Position numbers and translations under genes: made by a program. Of a stretch of 64,000 nucleotides of DNA, positions 44,801 to 56,898 are shown in pieces; the first letter of the stretch is position 1, and each line of letters begins with the position of its first letter. The notes beneath the pieces were generated by a model, which did no database searches, was not told the DNA's origin, and saw nothing but the letters and a program-made list of their open reading frames with translations. The stretch comes from Leptodactylus fallax. Lineage: Eukaryota > Chordata > Amphibia > Anura > Leptodactylidae. The stretch is taken from the NCBI GenBank assembly GCA_947044405.1, contig CAMRHE010000068.1, positions 2,014,501 to 2,078,500 of the forward strand. Direction: 5' to 3'.

Positions 44801-47526
44801 AGTATGAAAAATATTTTTAGAATTAGCAATTGAAATTTAAAATAATAGTGAGTGCAGCTCTGTAGTATAATGCAGGATGTGGCTCAGTATCAGTACAGGA
44901 TAAGTAATGTAATGTATGTACACAGTGACTGCACCAGCAGAATAGTGAGCACAGCTCTGGAGTATAATACAGGATGTAACTCAGGATCAGTACAGGATAA
45001 GTAATGTAATGTATGTACACAGTGACTGCACCAGCAGAATAGTGAGTGCAGCTCTGGAGTATAATACAGGATGTAACTCAGGATCAGTACAGGATAAGTA
45101 ATGTAATGTATGTACACAGTGACTGCACCAGCAGAATAGTGAGTGCAGCTCTGGAGTATAATACAGGATGTAACTCAGGATCAGTACAGGATAAGTAATG
45201 TAAAGTATGTACACAGTGACTGCACCAGCAGAATAGTGAGTGCAGCTCTGGAGTATAATACAGGATGTAACTCAGGATCAGTACAGGCTAAGTAATGTAA
45301 TGTATGTACACAGTGACTGCACCAGAAGAATAGTGAGTGCAGCTCTGAAGTTCTGTATAATAGAGACTGTAACTTTGAATCATAGTAATGCGATGAGAGT
45401 GAAATGACTCCATCTGTATAACACTGTGTGTTGCTCTGAAGTACTAATTAACAATTAGAATTAACAATCAAAATAGGAGAGACAGTTCCATGTAATACAT
45501 AAGTACAGTATAAATAAAATTTAGTCTTAACACAAGAAATATAACCCAGTGACCAACCTGTGTGTATGGATATATCCCCAGGAGTTGAGCTATAGGTAAA
45601 GTGGTTGATGAGAAATGATCACCAATAAATCCAGCAACCTTCTTCTGTGTACAGGAGTAATTGGGGACAATTTTTCCAGACCCAGATAAAATCTGAAAAA
45701 TGCTCTTTATTGCCTTCCTGGAATTTGCACATGAGTCATATATGTGATATCCCAGGGTCATGTTAGGTAGAATAGAAGGATCTTTATTGATTTCATCAAT
45801 AGCGTAAAAGAAAGCCAATAGATTCTTGTAGTAAGAAATGTTTGGGCTGTAAAATATGGATTGATTCACAACATGTTTATTTGACATCTTATTTTGCAAA
45901 ATATTACAAATCCAGTCTTGCTAATACAATATAATTTGTTTTACAGATGCGTTTTTATATTATAGCTACTTTTGACTAAAAAACATTTTGCAAAGAGTTG
46001 AATTAAATATTTTGGTTGCAATGTTTTCTAGTCAATAATAGATATAATATAAAAATAAAAAACATATAACCAGGAAGTTGTACATAGCCTTGAGTCACAT
46101 GGTGTTGACAGGCTGCTGAATTTCCGTCATGGAAATCATGGATTGGGTAGCTTTTGTGAGGGCACAATGACAGGAATGACAGCAGGTCTCCTGTTTCTTT
46201 CAGTCTATGGCACGTAGGTTTTGAAAACTTCTTTTCAAATTTCTTAGCAATCAGTGGTTACCCCATTGCATGTATGCCATGTACTCAATATACATTTACT
46301 GTAAACATGCAATTTAATGTTCAAATAAGAATATAATAAATTAGTAAGTGGCTTAAAGCACATCTGTAAAAATGTTGATAGACAACCCCTTTTAGTAACA
46401 ATACCCAAATGAGAAGTGAGAATTTACATTTTTATTTTTTGACAAGACAACCTCTCAATAAAATTCTTCCATGAATGATTACTGACAAATACAGTACCTA
46501 AATCCTTGTGCTTCAGTGTGCTCTACTATATTGTGAATGAAAACACAGATAATGCTGCAGTTGCATATGTAACATTGCTCTTACAAGGCTTGAGCACAGC
46601 TAAACCTCAGAATTAGGGCTAAACATCAGCAAATAGAAAAAGAGAAATTTAAGGTTTGCACAGTTCAAAGTTTATTCAAGAAAACACTATACTCCAAGGG
46701 AAAGTGAAATGTCCATTGGAAAGATGTTTCATATATCCATTCACTGAGATCACAGCATTGTTATAGACCAAGCTCCAGGGTTGCAACTCTGGATTTAGTA
46801 TTAGTTTCTAGCAATTTCTCTTCTCTGTTATTGGGATTGTCAAGGTACAAATCTGGAACTTGGTACAATAACCCACAGCAATCCTTGAATCACAGTATGT
46901 TCTCTGTAAATGGACATACAGTATGAAACATCTTTCCATTTGAGATTCACTTGAATGATAGACTTTCCACAAGTTAACTGGGAACTGCACAACCCTTTAT
47001 TCTTCTATATACATTAAAGATTTATTGATTTGTTCTTTCCATTATCTACGATAATATCATAGAAAGGGCTTATGAATGTTACATAGAAAACAACAAAGTC
47101 TCCATGGTTCACATTCTCCAGTTCTTGGACAATCCAGCAGATTTATCCCTGGTACCCAATAGCGTGTACTGAAACTTACATATAACATCCTGAAAAGCTC
47201 TTGCGAACCTGAAAATAATTAACAGAAGAAAACAAGAAACTGTTGACAGTGACAACTCCTCCAACCATAATGTCACCATCCTGTAGATATTCATAATCTT
47301 CAACCACTGTCGAAATCTGGAGTCTACAGGCTGGTGCTGGAGTCTGACTTGGGAGTACACAAGGTGTCAAACATAGGCATAACAGACAGAGCAGAGTTTT
47401 CAATGAACAAGATTCTGGGGTAGCTGAAGTCACAAAGTATTTAGCACGATGTCTTACAATAAGGAGGAACAACCCTGTCCACTCAAAATTCAGTAATATA
47501 TTGACAGGCAGTAACTTTGGAAGCAT
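34939..47526 (-). CDS. V2R gene B: vomeronasal type-2 receptor-like, six exons
   Basis: The only V2R here with all six exons. On the minus strand: exon 1 47526-47180, exon 2 45846-45558, exon 3 42424-41602, exon 4 39395-39165, exon 5 36928-36805, exon 6 35858-34939. Splice sites are canonical and phases match (intron 1 phase 2, introns 2-4 phase 0, intron 5 phase 1). A conserved TATA box lies 43 bases before the ATG. Exon 3 has 823 bases; its frame changes in an 11-A run (about 42158-42168) and runs into TAA shortly after. With one base fewer the six exons would sum to 911 codons, a normal V2R length. It is either a very young pseudogene or a sequencing error in a homopolymer. Intron 2 holds an intact Tc1 element and a 97-bp satellite. 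Confidence 0.88.
36805..36928 (-). CDS. V2R gene B exon 5 (cysteine-rich linker)
   Basis: 124 bp, acceptor TTCTGCAG, donor TCAG|GTAT. It encodes IPISRCSAPCLPGDMK, CCYGCAPCSEGKISN and a split codon. Cysteine spacing is as in gene A. Confidence 0.92.
37270..38030 (+). repeat. LTR-retrotransposon-like repeat
   Basis: GC- and pyrimidine-rich segment with GCCGGCACCTCTGCAG near its left, several CCTCCTG and CCGAC phrases, and TCCATCTCCACCATCAGGAG near 37875, the last shared with 2200-2632. The class is inferred from composition. It lies in intron 4 of V2R gene B. Confidence 0.4.
38063..38573 (+). repeat. Insertion with two 174-bp direct repeats and 13-bp flanking duplication
   Basis: 38076-38249 and 38387-38560 are nearly identical 174-bp copies (one clear difference, CATACAGC versus CATGCAGC) separated by 137 bases. 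The whole is flanked by CCTAGATGTCCAA at 38063-38075 and 38561-38573. Each copy ends GTCCCTCATCAGT. It could be a dimeric SINE-like insertion or a terminal-repeat miniature retroelement. It lies in intron 4 of V2R gene B. Confidence 0.75.
38745..38990 (+). repeat. SINE-like element with L2-type tail
   Basis: The 5' part GTTGCCTTGCAGC...GGCTTTGAATCCAGC looks like a tRNA-type promoter B box. It is followed by TTTGTATGTTCTCCC, CTCCAAAGACATACTGATAG, a TTGTGAGCCC block and GTAAAGCGCTGTGGAAT, the tail typical of L2-mobilised vertebrate SINEs. It is not a functional tRNA gene. Confidence 0.7.
39165..39395 (-). CDS. V2R gene B exon 4
   Basis: 231 bp, 77 codons, phase 0 at both ends. It encodes VHNYIEAMMCTDESGLEHKC, KVGSYSLRSMDGLDFW and ends MWKNNVSE before GTGAGT. 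Intact. Confidence 0.9.
39929..40195 (+). repeat. Truncated hAT-like MITE
   Basis: It starts GAGAGATGGGCAAACTGGGC, has a TATACTTTAGGGTCTCCTCG block and a CACTGAGGCCTGTGATTGGG block as in the MITEs at 3712 and 8135. The right end is missing, replaced by the TTAA element. Confidence 0.5.
40212..40566. mobile_element. TTAA-type MITE (T2/Kolobok-like)
   Basis: 355 bp from TTAAATGGATTGTTCAGG to TTGGACAACCCCTTTAA. The inverted ends differ by a few bases and TTAA lies on both sides. The interior matches 86-300. It lies in intron 3 of V2R gene B. Non-coding. Confidence 0.6.
40908..41240 (+). repeat. hAT-like MITE remnant
   Basis: GGTCGAGTGAACCTCACAAA at the left, a TATACATTGGAGTCTGAAGA block in the middle and CGACTGAACCTGAAATTTTT at the right follow the MITE layout. 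The target duplication is not preserved. Confidence 0.5.
41602..42424 (-). CDS. V2R gene B exon 3, one-base frame change
   Basis: Acceptor AATACAG, donor AAG|GTAAAT. Frame 1 reads ISYGATDPLLSDRDLFPSFF, FKWSWVGIISSND and EICVAYVLQS, then enters an 11-A run and stops within about six codons. The other frame resumes at once with SMEVIKKSSAQIIITCG, NPKDLILETLLN and QHKHK. The length, 823, is one more than a multiple of three. The two halves together cover the whole expected exon, so the lesion is a single inserted base, real or technical. Confidence 0.9.
42804..44454 (+). mobile_element. Complete Tc1-like transposon (element 3), long near-identical inverted repeats
   Basis: 1651 bp with TA on both flanks. 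The ends begin CAGTCATATGAAAAAGTTTG. By eye the first roughly 145 bases of the two inverted repeats match completely, with one small indel further in. The transposase gene is uninterrupted. It lies in intron 2 of V2R gene B on the opposite strand. The similarity of the repeats suggests a recent insertion. Confidence 0.95.
43204..44226 (+). CDS. Tc1-family transposase, intact, DD34E
   Basis: 340 residues. The ATG at 43204 gives MGSSKKLSNDLKTKIVQ, the classic Tc1 amino end; the open frame upstream of it has no ATG. The helix-turn-helix DNA-binding region covers about residues 1-115 with a GRPR hook near 59-62. Catalytic residues are D153 ([11 protein letters not shown]), D244 ([11 protein letters not shown]) and E279 (SPDMNIIEHLW), with the standard 34 residues between the last two. 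A GGGSIMLWGC glycine-rich box is present. It ends GGSTKY. No internal lesion is seen, so the enzyme may be functional; that is inference. Confidence 0.95.
   Translation: MGSSKKLSNDLKTKIVQHSCSGEGYKKLSQRFNLSVSTVRNIVRKWKTTGTVLDKPRSGRPRKISERQRRRMVRTVKDNPQTTSKELQHHLAADGVTVHRSAIQHTLHKEKLYGRVMRKKPFLKARHKQSRLRYAKAHLDKPASFWKMVLWTDETKIELFGHTKRRYAWRQKNTAFQEKHLLPTVKFGGGSIMLWGCVANAGTGNLVKVEGRMDSTQYQQILENNVQESVTNLKLRRGWIFQQDNDPKHSSKSTQAFMQRNNYNVLEWPSQSPDMNIIEHLWDNLKRAVHARRPSNLTELELFCKEEWSKIPSFRIQELIKSYRKRLEAVIFAKGGSTKY
44846..45355 (+). repeat. 97-bp satellite, about five units
   Basis: Units contain GAGTGCAGCTCTGGAGTATA, CTCAGGATCAGTACAGGATA and GTATGTACACAGTGACTGCA. The CTCAG-ATCAG phrase recurs every 97 bases from about 44883. 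Open frames on the minus strand here are repeat artefacts. It lies in intron 2 of V2R gene B. Confidence 0.95.
45558..45846 (-). CDS. V2R gene B exon 2
   Basis: 289 bp, acceptor TTTTACAG, donor CAG|GTTGGT. It encodes YAIDEINKDPSILPNMTLGY, GFIGDHFSSTTLPIAQL and ends YPYTQ. Intact; the first base completes the codon split by intron 1. Confidence 0.92.
45907..47179. other. Intron 1 of V2R gene B, no other gene
   Basis: AT-rich DNA. No transposase, LINE or satellite recognised; a few short open frames only. Confidence 0.5.
47180..47526 (-). CDS. V2R gene B exon 1 (signal sequence and first ligand-domain segment)
   Basis: 347 bp, 115 codons plus two bases, ending TATAT|GTAAGT. I chose the ATG at 47526 (MLPKLLPVNILLNFE). 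It is the only in-frame ATG before the hydrophobic stretch, it is conserved at locus D, and it lies 43 bases from a conserved TATA box. The exon then has a hydrophobic LKTLLCLLCLCLTPC, PAPACRLQ and the V2R block DYEYLQDGDIMVGGVVTVNS, ending RKSFSGCY. The hydrophobic segment starts about 45 residues in, later than in a standard signal peptide, so the true amino end is somewhat uncertain. Confidence 0.82.
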
Positions 47527-47660
47527 CTTTGTGTCAGTGCAGCCTGCACAAATGTATCTACATTTTATAGACAGTCCTGCTAACTGTAATACATTGTGTC
47601 CTACATTTATACACAGGTCTCATGTGTTTGGAGGTAAATTAATTGATCTCTATATTAAAC
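47527..47660 (-). promoter_or_regulatory. V2R gene B core promoter
   Basis: TATAAAA at 47563-47569 (minus strand) starts 43 bases before the ATG. GGACTGTCTATAAAA, a CAGGCTGCA block about 20 bases further on and GAGACCTGTGTATAAAT upstream are shared with locus D, and the first two with locus C. Confidence 0.72.
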
Positions 47661-48589
47661 AATTTCTGTCACAGCCCATTTTGGCTTTTAGAACAAAGCT
47701 TCATTTTCCAAATCTGACTTGAATACATTTATACAGTATGTTAATAACTTTGAAATGATTTTATTTGCTCAAAAGTTACTGAGATTGTTTATGTGACACA
47801 TTGTACTGTATGTTAGTGGTACATGTTTTTTAAAACATTTTAATAATTATTTATTTTTTAATAAATCCAAAATTTGTACGAAATGTAGAAAACTTATCAA
47901 TTTTCAAAATTTGAATATTTCTGCTCTTTTGTTCAATAAAATGTTATTGAAAAAGTAAATGCATACAAAACAATAACCAAAGAGAAAAATTGTCAAATGA
48001 CATTCAGAGATTAGAAGCATCAGGATAATCTCAGGCAAGAAGGAAATAAAATAAAATTCAAAAACTTTCACCCTTTTCCCAGTTTCCCCTGCTATCATAC
48101 AGTATCTTGAAGAAGAGGAGGGGGAAATAAACAGCAATCAGCAGTAGAAACAAAACAACAGACATACAACAAATGGGAGTGCACATTGAGAAGGGCAAAA
48201 AAGGTAGAGACTATGGAACATCATGGTATCCTTACATTTAAATTCTCCATCTACCAAACTGTTACTGGTATTCAATGCATCAGGAGTGCTGGAAAGAGCC
48301 GGGTACCATCAGACATGGACCATCTAAATTAATGGTCCATTTCTGAGGCGGCTGTGGACTAGTAATCTTAGACTAAAGTAGATAGGACTGATAACCATGG
48401 ACCTTTACAGCCTGATAATACAAGACTGCTGACTTTTAGCTTAAATGGTTATAAAAAAAACCCTTCATATTATTTTTCTCATTAATTTAAATAAATACAA
48501 ATTAGAAAATAAATGATGAAAGTCACCCGTTTTCATAAGCAGTCAATGTAAAAGCATTGCAATGGCTGACTAGTAATATCAGTGGGAAG
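47661..48589. other. No gene recognised
   Basis: Very AT-rich intergenic DNA between the divergent V2R loci B and C. Confidence 0.5.
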
Positions 48590-48990
48590 GTCTATGGTTA
48601 TAGGCCCTTCCCAGCCTAAACATACCTATTAGATGCTCTGGCTTTGATGGTGCCCAGTTCTTCTTCGCAATTTCAGTGAGTTGGGTATGAGAGGGGGGTT
48701 AGTGTTAGACTTCAGTGGTGTTTTGGCTGACTAATACTAAGCCCTTGCTTTAGTAATGGAAAGCTGTCAATCAGATAGGTCCTTTACTAAGGCAGTTAAA
48801 AAGTTATAAACAAAGACACACAAAATTCTTTTTTGAAATAATAACTTCCCTACATAACCCTCCATGACCATTTTATTATATTAAAAAAAAAAAAAAAAGC
48901 TTGTCTGACGTAGTTCCATGAGTCTTACAAAGTTCACAGGATATTGGAAATCTACAGAGGGAAAAACTAACACAAACATGAGGGGTTAAT
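48590..48990 (+). repeat. Dispersed repeat family X, copy 4
   Basis: GTTAGTGTTAGACTTCAGTG, CTAATACTAAGCCCTTGCTT, a GACACACAAAATTC region and CCTACATAACCCTCCATGAC match the order seen at 10215-11000. Non-coding. Confidence 0.55.
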
Positions 48991-49477
48991 AGCATTATTT
49001 ACATTGCTTCTTTGATCACTTGAACATGTATTCTTTCTTCCTCCTGTGCAGAGCTCTGCTTCTGAATGCTGACTGTGTGGCTTCTGTTTGCGTTATTATT
49101 TTGTTTTATTTCAATTGGTTAATTTATCCACCACTTTCCACTCTACTTAAGGTCTGGAGTGAGATTGTAACATTTTTGTGACTTTTTTTAAAATCAGTTG
49201 CAAGTCATAAATGTGCCTAAATCATTCCTGACACTAAAGCGACTCACGCATTGTCCAACATAAAGGGAAAGTGCTAGGTTTGACGCAAATGAGGCAAAAA
49301 ATGTTACAAATTCTTTAAATATTTTTCTAATGAAATAAATACTTCTAAAGATGTCAAAAATTGCTCCAGAATAATGGTGTTTATGGTTTAATACATTAAA
49401 TTTGATAATCTAAAGATGCACCAGATTTATCATCAACCACTATGGTGAAGTCTGCTGCATTTTCTGGTGGAAACGTA

Positions 49478-50410
49478 GGCGTACTCATTGTCTGAAAATT
49501 GCTCCTTCGCCCCAATCCAACTGCTACCTGCTCTCACCCTCCCCTCCTTTGAAGTGCACTCTGTTCACATTTATCGCCCTCCAACCTCCAACTGGCCGTC
49601 ATATATCGACCGCCAGGACCTACTGCTGTCTTTATCGACCACTTCACCACCTGGCTAATGCATTTCCTATCCACTGACACCCTCAACATCATTATGGGTG
49701 ATTTCAACATCCCCATTAACACAAATCACCCCTCTGCTTCCAGTCTCCTGTCCCTCACTTCCTCCTTTGGTCTCTCTCAATGGTCCTCCCCTGCCACCCA
49801 CACAAAGGGCAACATGCTCGACCTCATATTCATCCACCTCTGCTCTCTAGTCAACCTCTCTAACTCTCTGTCCACACTCTCTGACCACAACCTGCTGACA
49901 TTATCTGCCCTCTCATCTGTAATAGACCCCCCCAACCCCTAAACCAACATGGCCCTGCAGGAATCTTAATCACCTTGACATCCGCACTCTCTCAGACTCT
50001 CTCCTACCGCTCACTGACATATCCTCACTCCAGGATATAGATACTGCCGCTGACTTCTACAATACCACCATCACTTTAGCCCTTTACTCTGTGGCCCCCT
50101 TCACTAACACCAGAGCCCGACCGATCAATAGGCACACTCACCTGACTAAAAAACTGAGATGTGCCTCACGGGTTGCAGAACACCTCTGGAAGAAAAGCCA
50201 CTTCCAGGAGGTCTTCATCAGGTACAAAGAGGCAGTACTCACATTCAAGAATGCACTCACCTCTTCAAAGCAGGTCTACTTCTCCACACTAATATCTGCC
50301 CTATGCTGCAATCCCAAACAGCTATTCACTACCTTCAACTTCCTTCTCCGTCCTCCTGTGCCCCCTCTTCAGGCCTCTTCCAGCCTGTGGCTGACATCAT
50401 GTTTTCATGA
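49478..50410 (+). mobile_element. L2/CR1-like LINE fragment: endonuclease and linker
   Basis: A broken frame reads PSFEVHSVHIYRPPTSNW (about 49545), MGDFNIPINTN (about 49693), THTKGNMLDLIFI and LSDHNLLTLS (to about 49910). These are landmarks of an apurinic-type LINE endonuclease. A linker follows with HLWKKSHFQEVFIRYKEAV and SKQVYFSTLI (about 50180-50285). The reverse transcriptase is missing here. Dead copy. Confidence 0.8.
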
Positions 50411-50599
50411 AGCCTCATGACATTGCACACTCCATGTGACCCCTGAGGACCAAACACAGGCCTCAGCGGTAACCCCGCGTAGCGTTCTGTCAGACAGAGG
50501 CCGGAAGAGACCTGAAGAGGATGAAAATTGACAGCTAAACCCCCAAGGGTGCCCAGGAGAGGTTAGGCAAGGTGAATATAAGAAAAGGTCTTTCTAGAG

Positions 50600-51760
50600 T
50601 CCATATTTCTATATCCTTCAAAACTCCCACACCTCTACACCCAACAAAGATCTATATAAATCTTTATCAGTTTTCCACTAATCCTATGTCTCTGCACACC
50701 TCTAGCCACATCATGCCCAATCCTGTACACACCTACTATCTCTACCTCTGCTTCTCTGTATTTCTAGTGATGTATCTCCTAACCCCTATCTACTAACCAT
50801 CAAATTCTGCAACCTCTTAAATCTCAAACCTATCTGCCTCACTGAACCTCACTGAATCTCCCTCTTTTCACAGCACTATGCAATGCAAGTTCTGGTTATA
50901 AAATTCAATCATTAGATCTTTATTTCTTGCAAACTATCCTTCCTGGGTCCTGACTCCATCTGACACTGCCTCCCCTTGATGTGCTATTTTTTGGTGGCCT
51001 TCAATTTACTCAATTTCCCATCCTGGCAACAAACATGATAAAGGTGCTGGAATTCTCCTGTGGAAAACCGGCCCTTCATTCAAACTTGAGATTTACCCTC
51101 CTTCACCTTCCTCACCTTGAAGTACCCTCTGCTTGCATTTATGCTCCCTCTAACCTCCAAGTGGCTCTCATGTACCAGTGGGGTGCCACAGGGGTCAGTA
51201 CTAGGTCATTTTCGTCTTTTTCTTATCATTATGAATAACCCGTTAGAGGGTCTATGAAGCAACATCTTATTATTTGTAGATGACACTAAGCTCTGTAAAT
51301 TAGTCAACACTGAGGAGGATCAAGTAATATTACAGAGGAATTTGGGGAAGCTTTAAGCTTGGGCAGGGAAAAGGCAAAATAATATTAATAATAAAATATA
51401 ATAAATGCAAAGTTTTGCACCTAGGCCAAGGAAATAAGTGTTCTGATCATGTATTAAACGATAAAACACGGGGTTAGACTAATGCTGAAAAAGATTTGGA
51501 GATATTGGTGGACAGCATACATAATTTTAGCAACCAGTGCCAGGCAGCTTCTGCTAAGGCAAATAATACCATGGGATGAATAAGGAGAGGAATAGATGCT
51601 GACAAGTCACTGGTCAGACCACATGTGGAATATTGAGCATAATTTTGGGCACCTGTATAGGAAAGACATAGTTAAACTAGAGTGAATGCAGAAGAGGGCG
51701 ACCAAGGTAATTAGGGGAATGGGTGAATTAGAGGCCAAAGACTGGCTGCCATTGACCTTG
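50600..51760 (+). mobile_element. L2/CR1-like LINE fragment: endonuclease joined to reverse transcriptase
   Basis: A second copy of the same family. An endonuclease piece near 51090-51170 (SFEVPSACIYAPSNLQVAL) runs straight into a reverse transcriptase piece from about 51178 (SGVPQGSVLGHF, then FVDDTKLCKLVNTEEDQVI near 51270). A carboxy part follows with HLGQGNK and AEKDLEILVDSI-type phrases to about 51560 and KLERVQKRATKV-like sequence to 51720. Stops and frameshifts are frequent. An internal deletion must have removed the middle. Confidence 0.75.
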
Positions 51761-52194
51761 TAAGAGAAAATACCATAAAAGACAATTGTGTAGGTCGGAT
51801 CAGTAAGATTGTCCTTCATTGGAAATAAAAAGCCAAATCTTAATGCAAAACCCATGCATTTATCTCTCCCCCAACAAATTTTACAGTACGCCCTGTCCAT
51901 ACCGAACACCATCATCAGACAGCCATATAGTGAAATCTGATTGGCCATCACTCCACAGAGCATACTTATTGACTGTCTAAGGACGAGGTGCTTTACACTG
52001 CAGCAGCTGACTCTTGACATTGTACATGCTAGGCTTACATGCAGCTGTCCACATATTTTTTTCCATAGACTGTAGTCATGTCTCTGCAAGTGTTAAAGAA
52101 CTTGTTAAATTAGTTTCTTTTCTTTCTATATTTTTATCATCTAAATCTACCAAATCTAATAAGTGAAGAATAGCTAGCTTCAGCAATAAGATAT

Positions 52195-53618
<1,424 letters not shown>

Positions 53619-53620
53619 TA

Positions 53621-54033
53621 GATGAAAAGTGATTTAGTTGCAATTGCTATTAATTGTTTGAAGAAAACGTTCATCAAAAACACACAGTAACTTTCCATCA
53701 TTGCCTTCCTCACTTCATTGTACTTCATGCTGCACTTCTTTTACTATTCAGCTTCTTCTTCTTCTTATCAGACTCCATCTTGATTTTTAGATTCCTGCTT
53801 TCTCTCCCTCTGTGCGTTCCTATCAATCCAATGTTGCCTCAATACAGCATCACATGAATAGCTAGAGCCAGTGCCATCTCTGTCTGCTGGTTCTGATTAT
53901 TCTCCCTTCTATATTCCCTCCCAGATGTTACCTACAATACAGGTTAAACCCATCTGCAGATAGTGAATTTCAATTTGTTCTGTATTTATGTCAAATATTT
54001 GCATTGTAATCATTCAAATTCTGTATCTTACAG
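53621..54033. other. Remainder of V2R locus C intron 1
   Basis: AT-rich, with a CTTCTTCTTCTTCTT run near 53752. No exon 1 similarity found. Confidence 0.5.
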
Positions 54034-54322
54034 TCCATTCCTTTATTATTACAAGAATCTTCTGGCTTTATTTTATGCTGTTGATGAAATTAATAAAAAT
54101 CCTTCAATTCTACCAAACATGACCCTGGGATATCACATATATGACTTGTGTGCAAATCCCTCAAAGGCAATAAAGAGCATTTTGCAGATTTTATCTGGGC
54201 CTGGAAATGTTGTCCCCAATTACTCCTGTACTAAGAAGAAGGTTGTTGGATTTATTGGAGATCATTTCTCATCAACCACTTTCCCTATAGCTCAGCTCCT
54301 GGGGATATATCCATACACACAG
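54034..54322 (+). pseudogene. V2R locus C exon 2, frame intact
   Basis: 289 bp, acceptor CTTACAG, donor CAG|GTTAGT. It encodes YAVDEINKNPSILPNMTLGY and GFIGDHFSSTTFPIAQLLG and ends YPYTQ. Confidence 0.92.
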
Positions 54323-55183
54323 GTTAGTCCCACTGGTGCTATATAGTGTTGTGGTTACCCTAAAGATTATGTATGAATTTATCCATCAGACATGTTACAT
54401 CCTAAAAAATCTCCAATGATTAGAGATTAGCAAACCTTGCAATATTTGTTTCCTGAATATTTTCAAGGTCTGCCCTCTGGTTTTGTTCTTTTATTATTCT
54501 CCTCTTAAGACTCTGGAGTATAATAAGCAAAGGCCATGGGTAGGTGCAGTAAGAAATAAACAGGGATGTCCTCTCAGTACCTCATACAATGATGATCGGT
54601 TAAAAGATTGCAGATTTCATACAATGTAGCGGCTTAGATTCCAAGGTCATAATTGAACATGGCATGTAAGTGGTTAAATGGCCATGATTGGTGCTATCAC
54701 TGATCGTGACTGTTAGTCATAAACATCTGTCACTGGAAACATATAAAACCGAGTTCATGCTGTATTGGAAATCTGTTATATATGTATGACAAATGGGTTA
54801 GGCTACAGGCCCATGACCATCTGCATGTGATTGTTCCATGGCTGAAAGGCACAGTTGGCATATGGATGATATCTGTGTGTCGTTCCATGCCTCCACTGAC
54901 CCAGTAATTTGATTCAGTAAGCCCAGATTGCAAAATAGACAGGTATAGGATCTCTTCTGAGTTTTGGTCCAAACTCACTGATCCATACACAGGCCATTAT
55001 AGTATAATAGTTAGTGTGTTAGCTGTGAAAAACAAGGCTAGCACACTGACAATGCACACATTTGTGTGTAAGGAGCCTAAATGATGGTGTAAAACTCACA
55101 CATATATGTATACATGCGCTCAGTGTATTTTAACAGTATTTAGAAGGTCATAACCGATATCCTGATGATTTTATTCTTTTCAG

Positions 55184-56002
55184 ATTAGTTACGGAGCAAC
55201 AGACACCTTGCTAAGTGATAGAGATCTGTTCCCATCTTTTTTTCGGACCATCCCTAATAACTACACAACTTATTCCATCATATGTCACTTTTTGAGATAT
55301 TTTGGTTGGACCTGGGTTGGGATCATAGCCTCTGATGATGACACTGGAGACAAAGAAACAAGCTTACTGACAGATCTTCTCAGCAGTCATGAGATCTGTG
55401 TGGCCTTTGTGCTAAAAAGTAGACAAAAGGAATTTCGAGCTGATTATTTTGAATATGTTCGTAGAAGCAGCGAGGAAATAAAGAAGTCATCGGCCCGGAT
55501 AATTACAATATGTGGAAGTTTTTCTACAATAATGAAGGCTTTTTTACATGATATAAAACATGTGATACATGACAGGACCTTAATCCTTAATCCCACCTTC
55601 TCTCCTCACATTGTAAATGTCCAAAATTACCAACAGATATTCAGTCTTAGTTTTTTATTTAACCTGAACACAGGAAAAATGCCGGACATGGAAAGTTACT
55701 TCAAAAGTTTCCATCCCTTAAAAAATCCTAAAGACATGATCCTTGAAGATTTCTGGATTGTGAAATTTCGTTGTTCATCTGCGAAAAAAGGAAAGGATGA
55801 ATGGTTTTCTAAATTTTTTAAAATATCCCTTCAAAAATGTAATGGAACAGAACGACTGGACAGTATTTTGTTTTTTTTATCTCATGGAAACGCTTTCCAA
55901 ATGTATCTCACAGTCCAGTCACTGGCCGATGTCTTACACAACATGTATTCTTTTCATGTAGACGAATTGAGAGATTATCAGATATATCAACATACACACA
56001 AG
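55184..56002 (+). pseudogene. V2R locus C exon 3, frame intact
   Basis: 819 bp, 273 codons, phase 0 at both ends. It begins ISYGATDTLLSDRDLFPSFF, contains FGWTWVGIIASDDD, EEIKKSSARIITICG and NPKDMILEDFW, and ends IYQHTHK before GTGAAT. Confidence 0.92.
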
Positions 56003-56203
56003 GTGAATCCATAGAAATTAATAATAGAAATTCCTTGCAAAACATGTGTAAAATTCAGATTATTGTATTTCTTCATATCACCTAGTGAAATTAACACACG
56101 ATCATCAACCTAAAACTGATAAAATTGTAGTCAGGAAATTTATAATTTTTTTCCTACAGTACTCACTAAATATTCAATATTAATACTGACTTTTAATAAG
56201 CTG

Positions 56204-56205
<2 letters not shown>

Positions 56206-56239
<34 letters not shown>
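56206..56239. repeat. AT dinucleotide microsatellite
   Basis: About 17 AT units followed by a further AT-rich palindromic stretch, in intron 3 of locus C. Confidence 0.95.
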
Positions 56240-56244
<5 letters not shown>

Positions 56245-56667
56245 ATATATAATATAATATATATATTATTTTTTTATTTTTTTTATTTTTAAGCAAAATC
56301 ATATAAATAATACAAAATGGGTATCTGAAGAGACCAAAGAGTATAATGCAACAACCATGTTAGGTCACCCAAGACAAATCTCTATTTGTTAAGTTTCGTA
56401 AAAAACTAACAATTTGACAATTTGGAATATTCAAGTCGTAAACGGATCCGTACAAGTTGGTTCACCCATCTCTACTCTACATAAACATCCTATCATGATC
56501 CATTGCATGCACATAAATTAAGAAATCACATTTGTTAATAAAAATTTGCAGCAAAGTGATTCTTTAAGTTCTAAAGACGTTCAAAAATAAAAGTTCAAAA
56601 ATAAAAAAAATGAAAATATAATTTTGTGAATATTCCATGTTTGATATACTCTTTATCTCTATGAAAG

Positions 56668-56898
56668 GTTCATCATTATATAACAGCAATGACGTGTTTA
56701 ACACAATCCGGCTCTGAACAAAAATGTTTTAATGAAAAAGGAGATAAAGAATCCACCTATGTGATTTATAATGACATATTAATGAAGCGGGAACATGTGG
56801 ATTTACATGCGGTGGGATCGTACAGTCTGAGCTCTCTGGATGGCCTGAACTTCTCGATTGCTACAGAGGATATAAGATGGAAAAACAACATAAAAGAA
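56668..56898 (+). pseudogene. V2R locus C exon 4, frame intact
   Basis: 231 bp, phase 0. It encodes VHHYITAMTCLTQSGSEQKC, AVGSYSLSSLDGLNF and ends RWKNNIKE before GTAAGA. Confidence 0.9.

Noticed and set aside
44823..45214. Repetitive open frames on the minus strand
   Set aside because: Artefacts of the 97-bp satellite.
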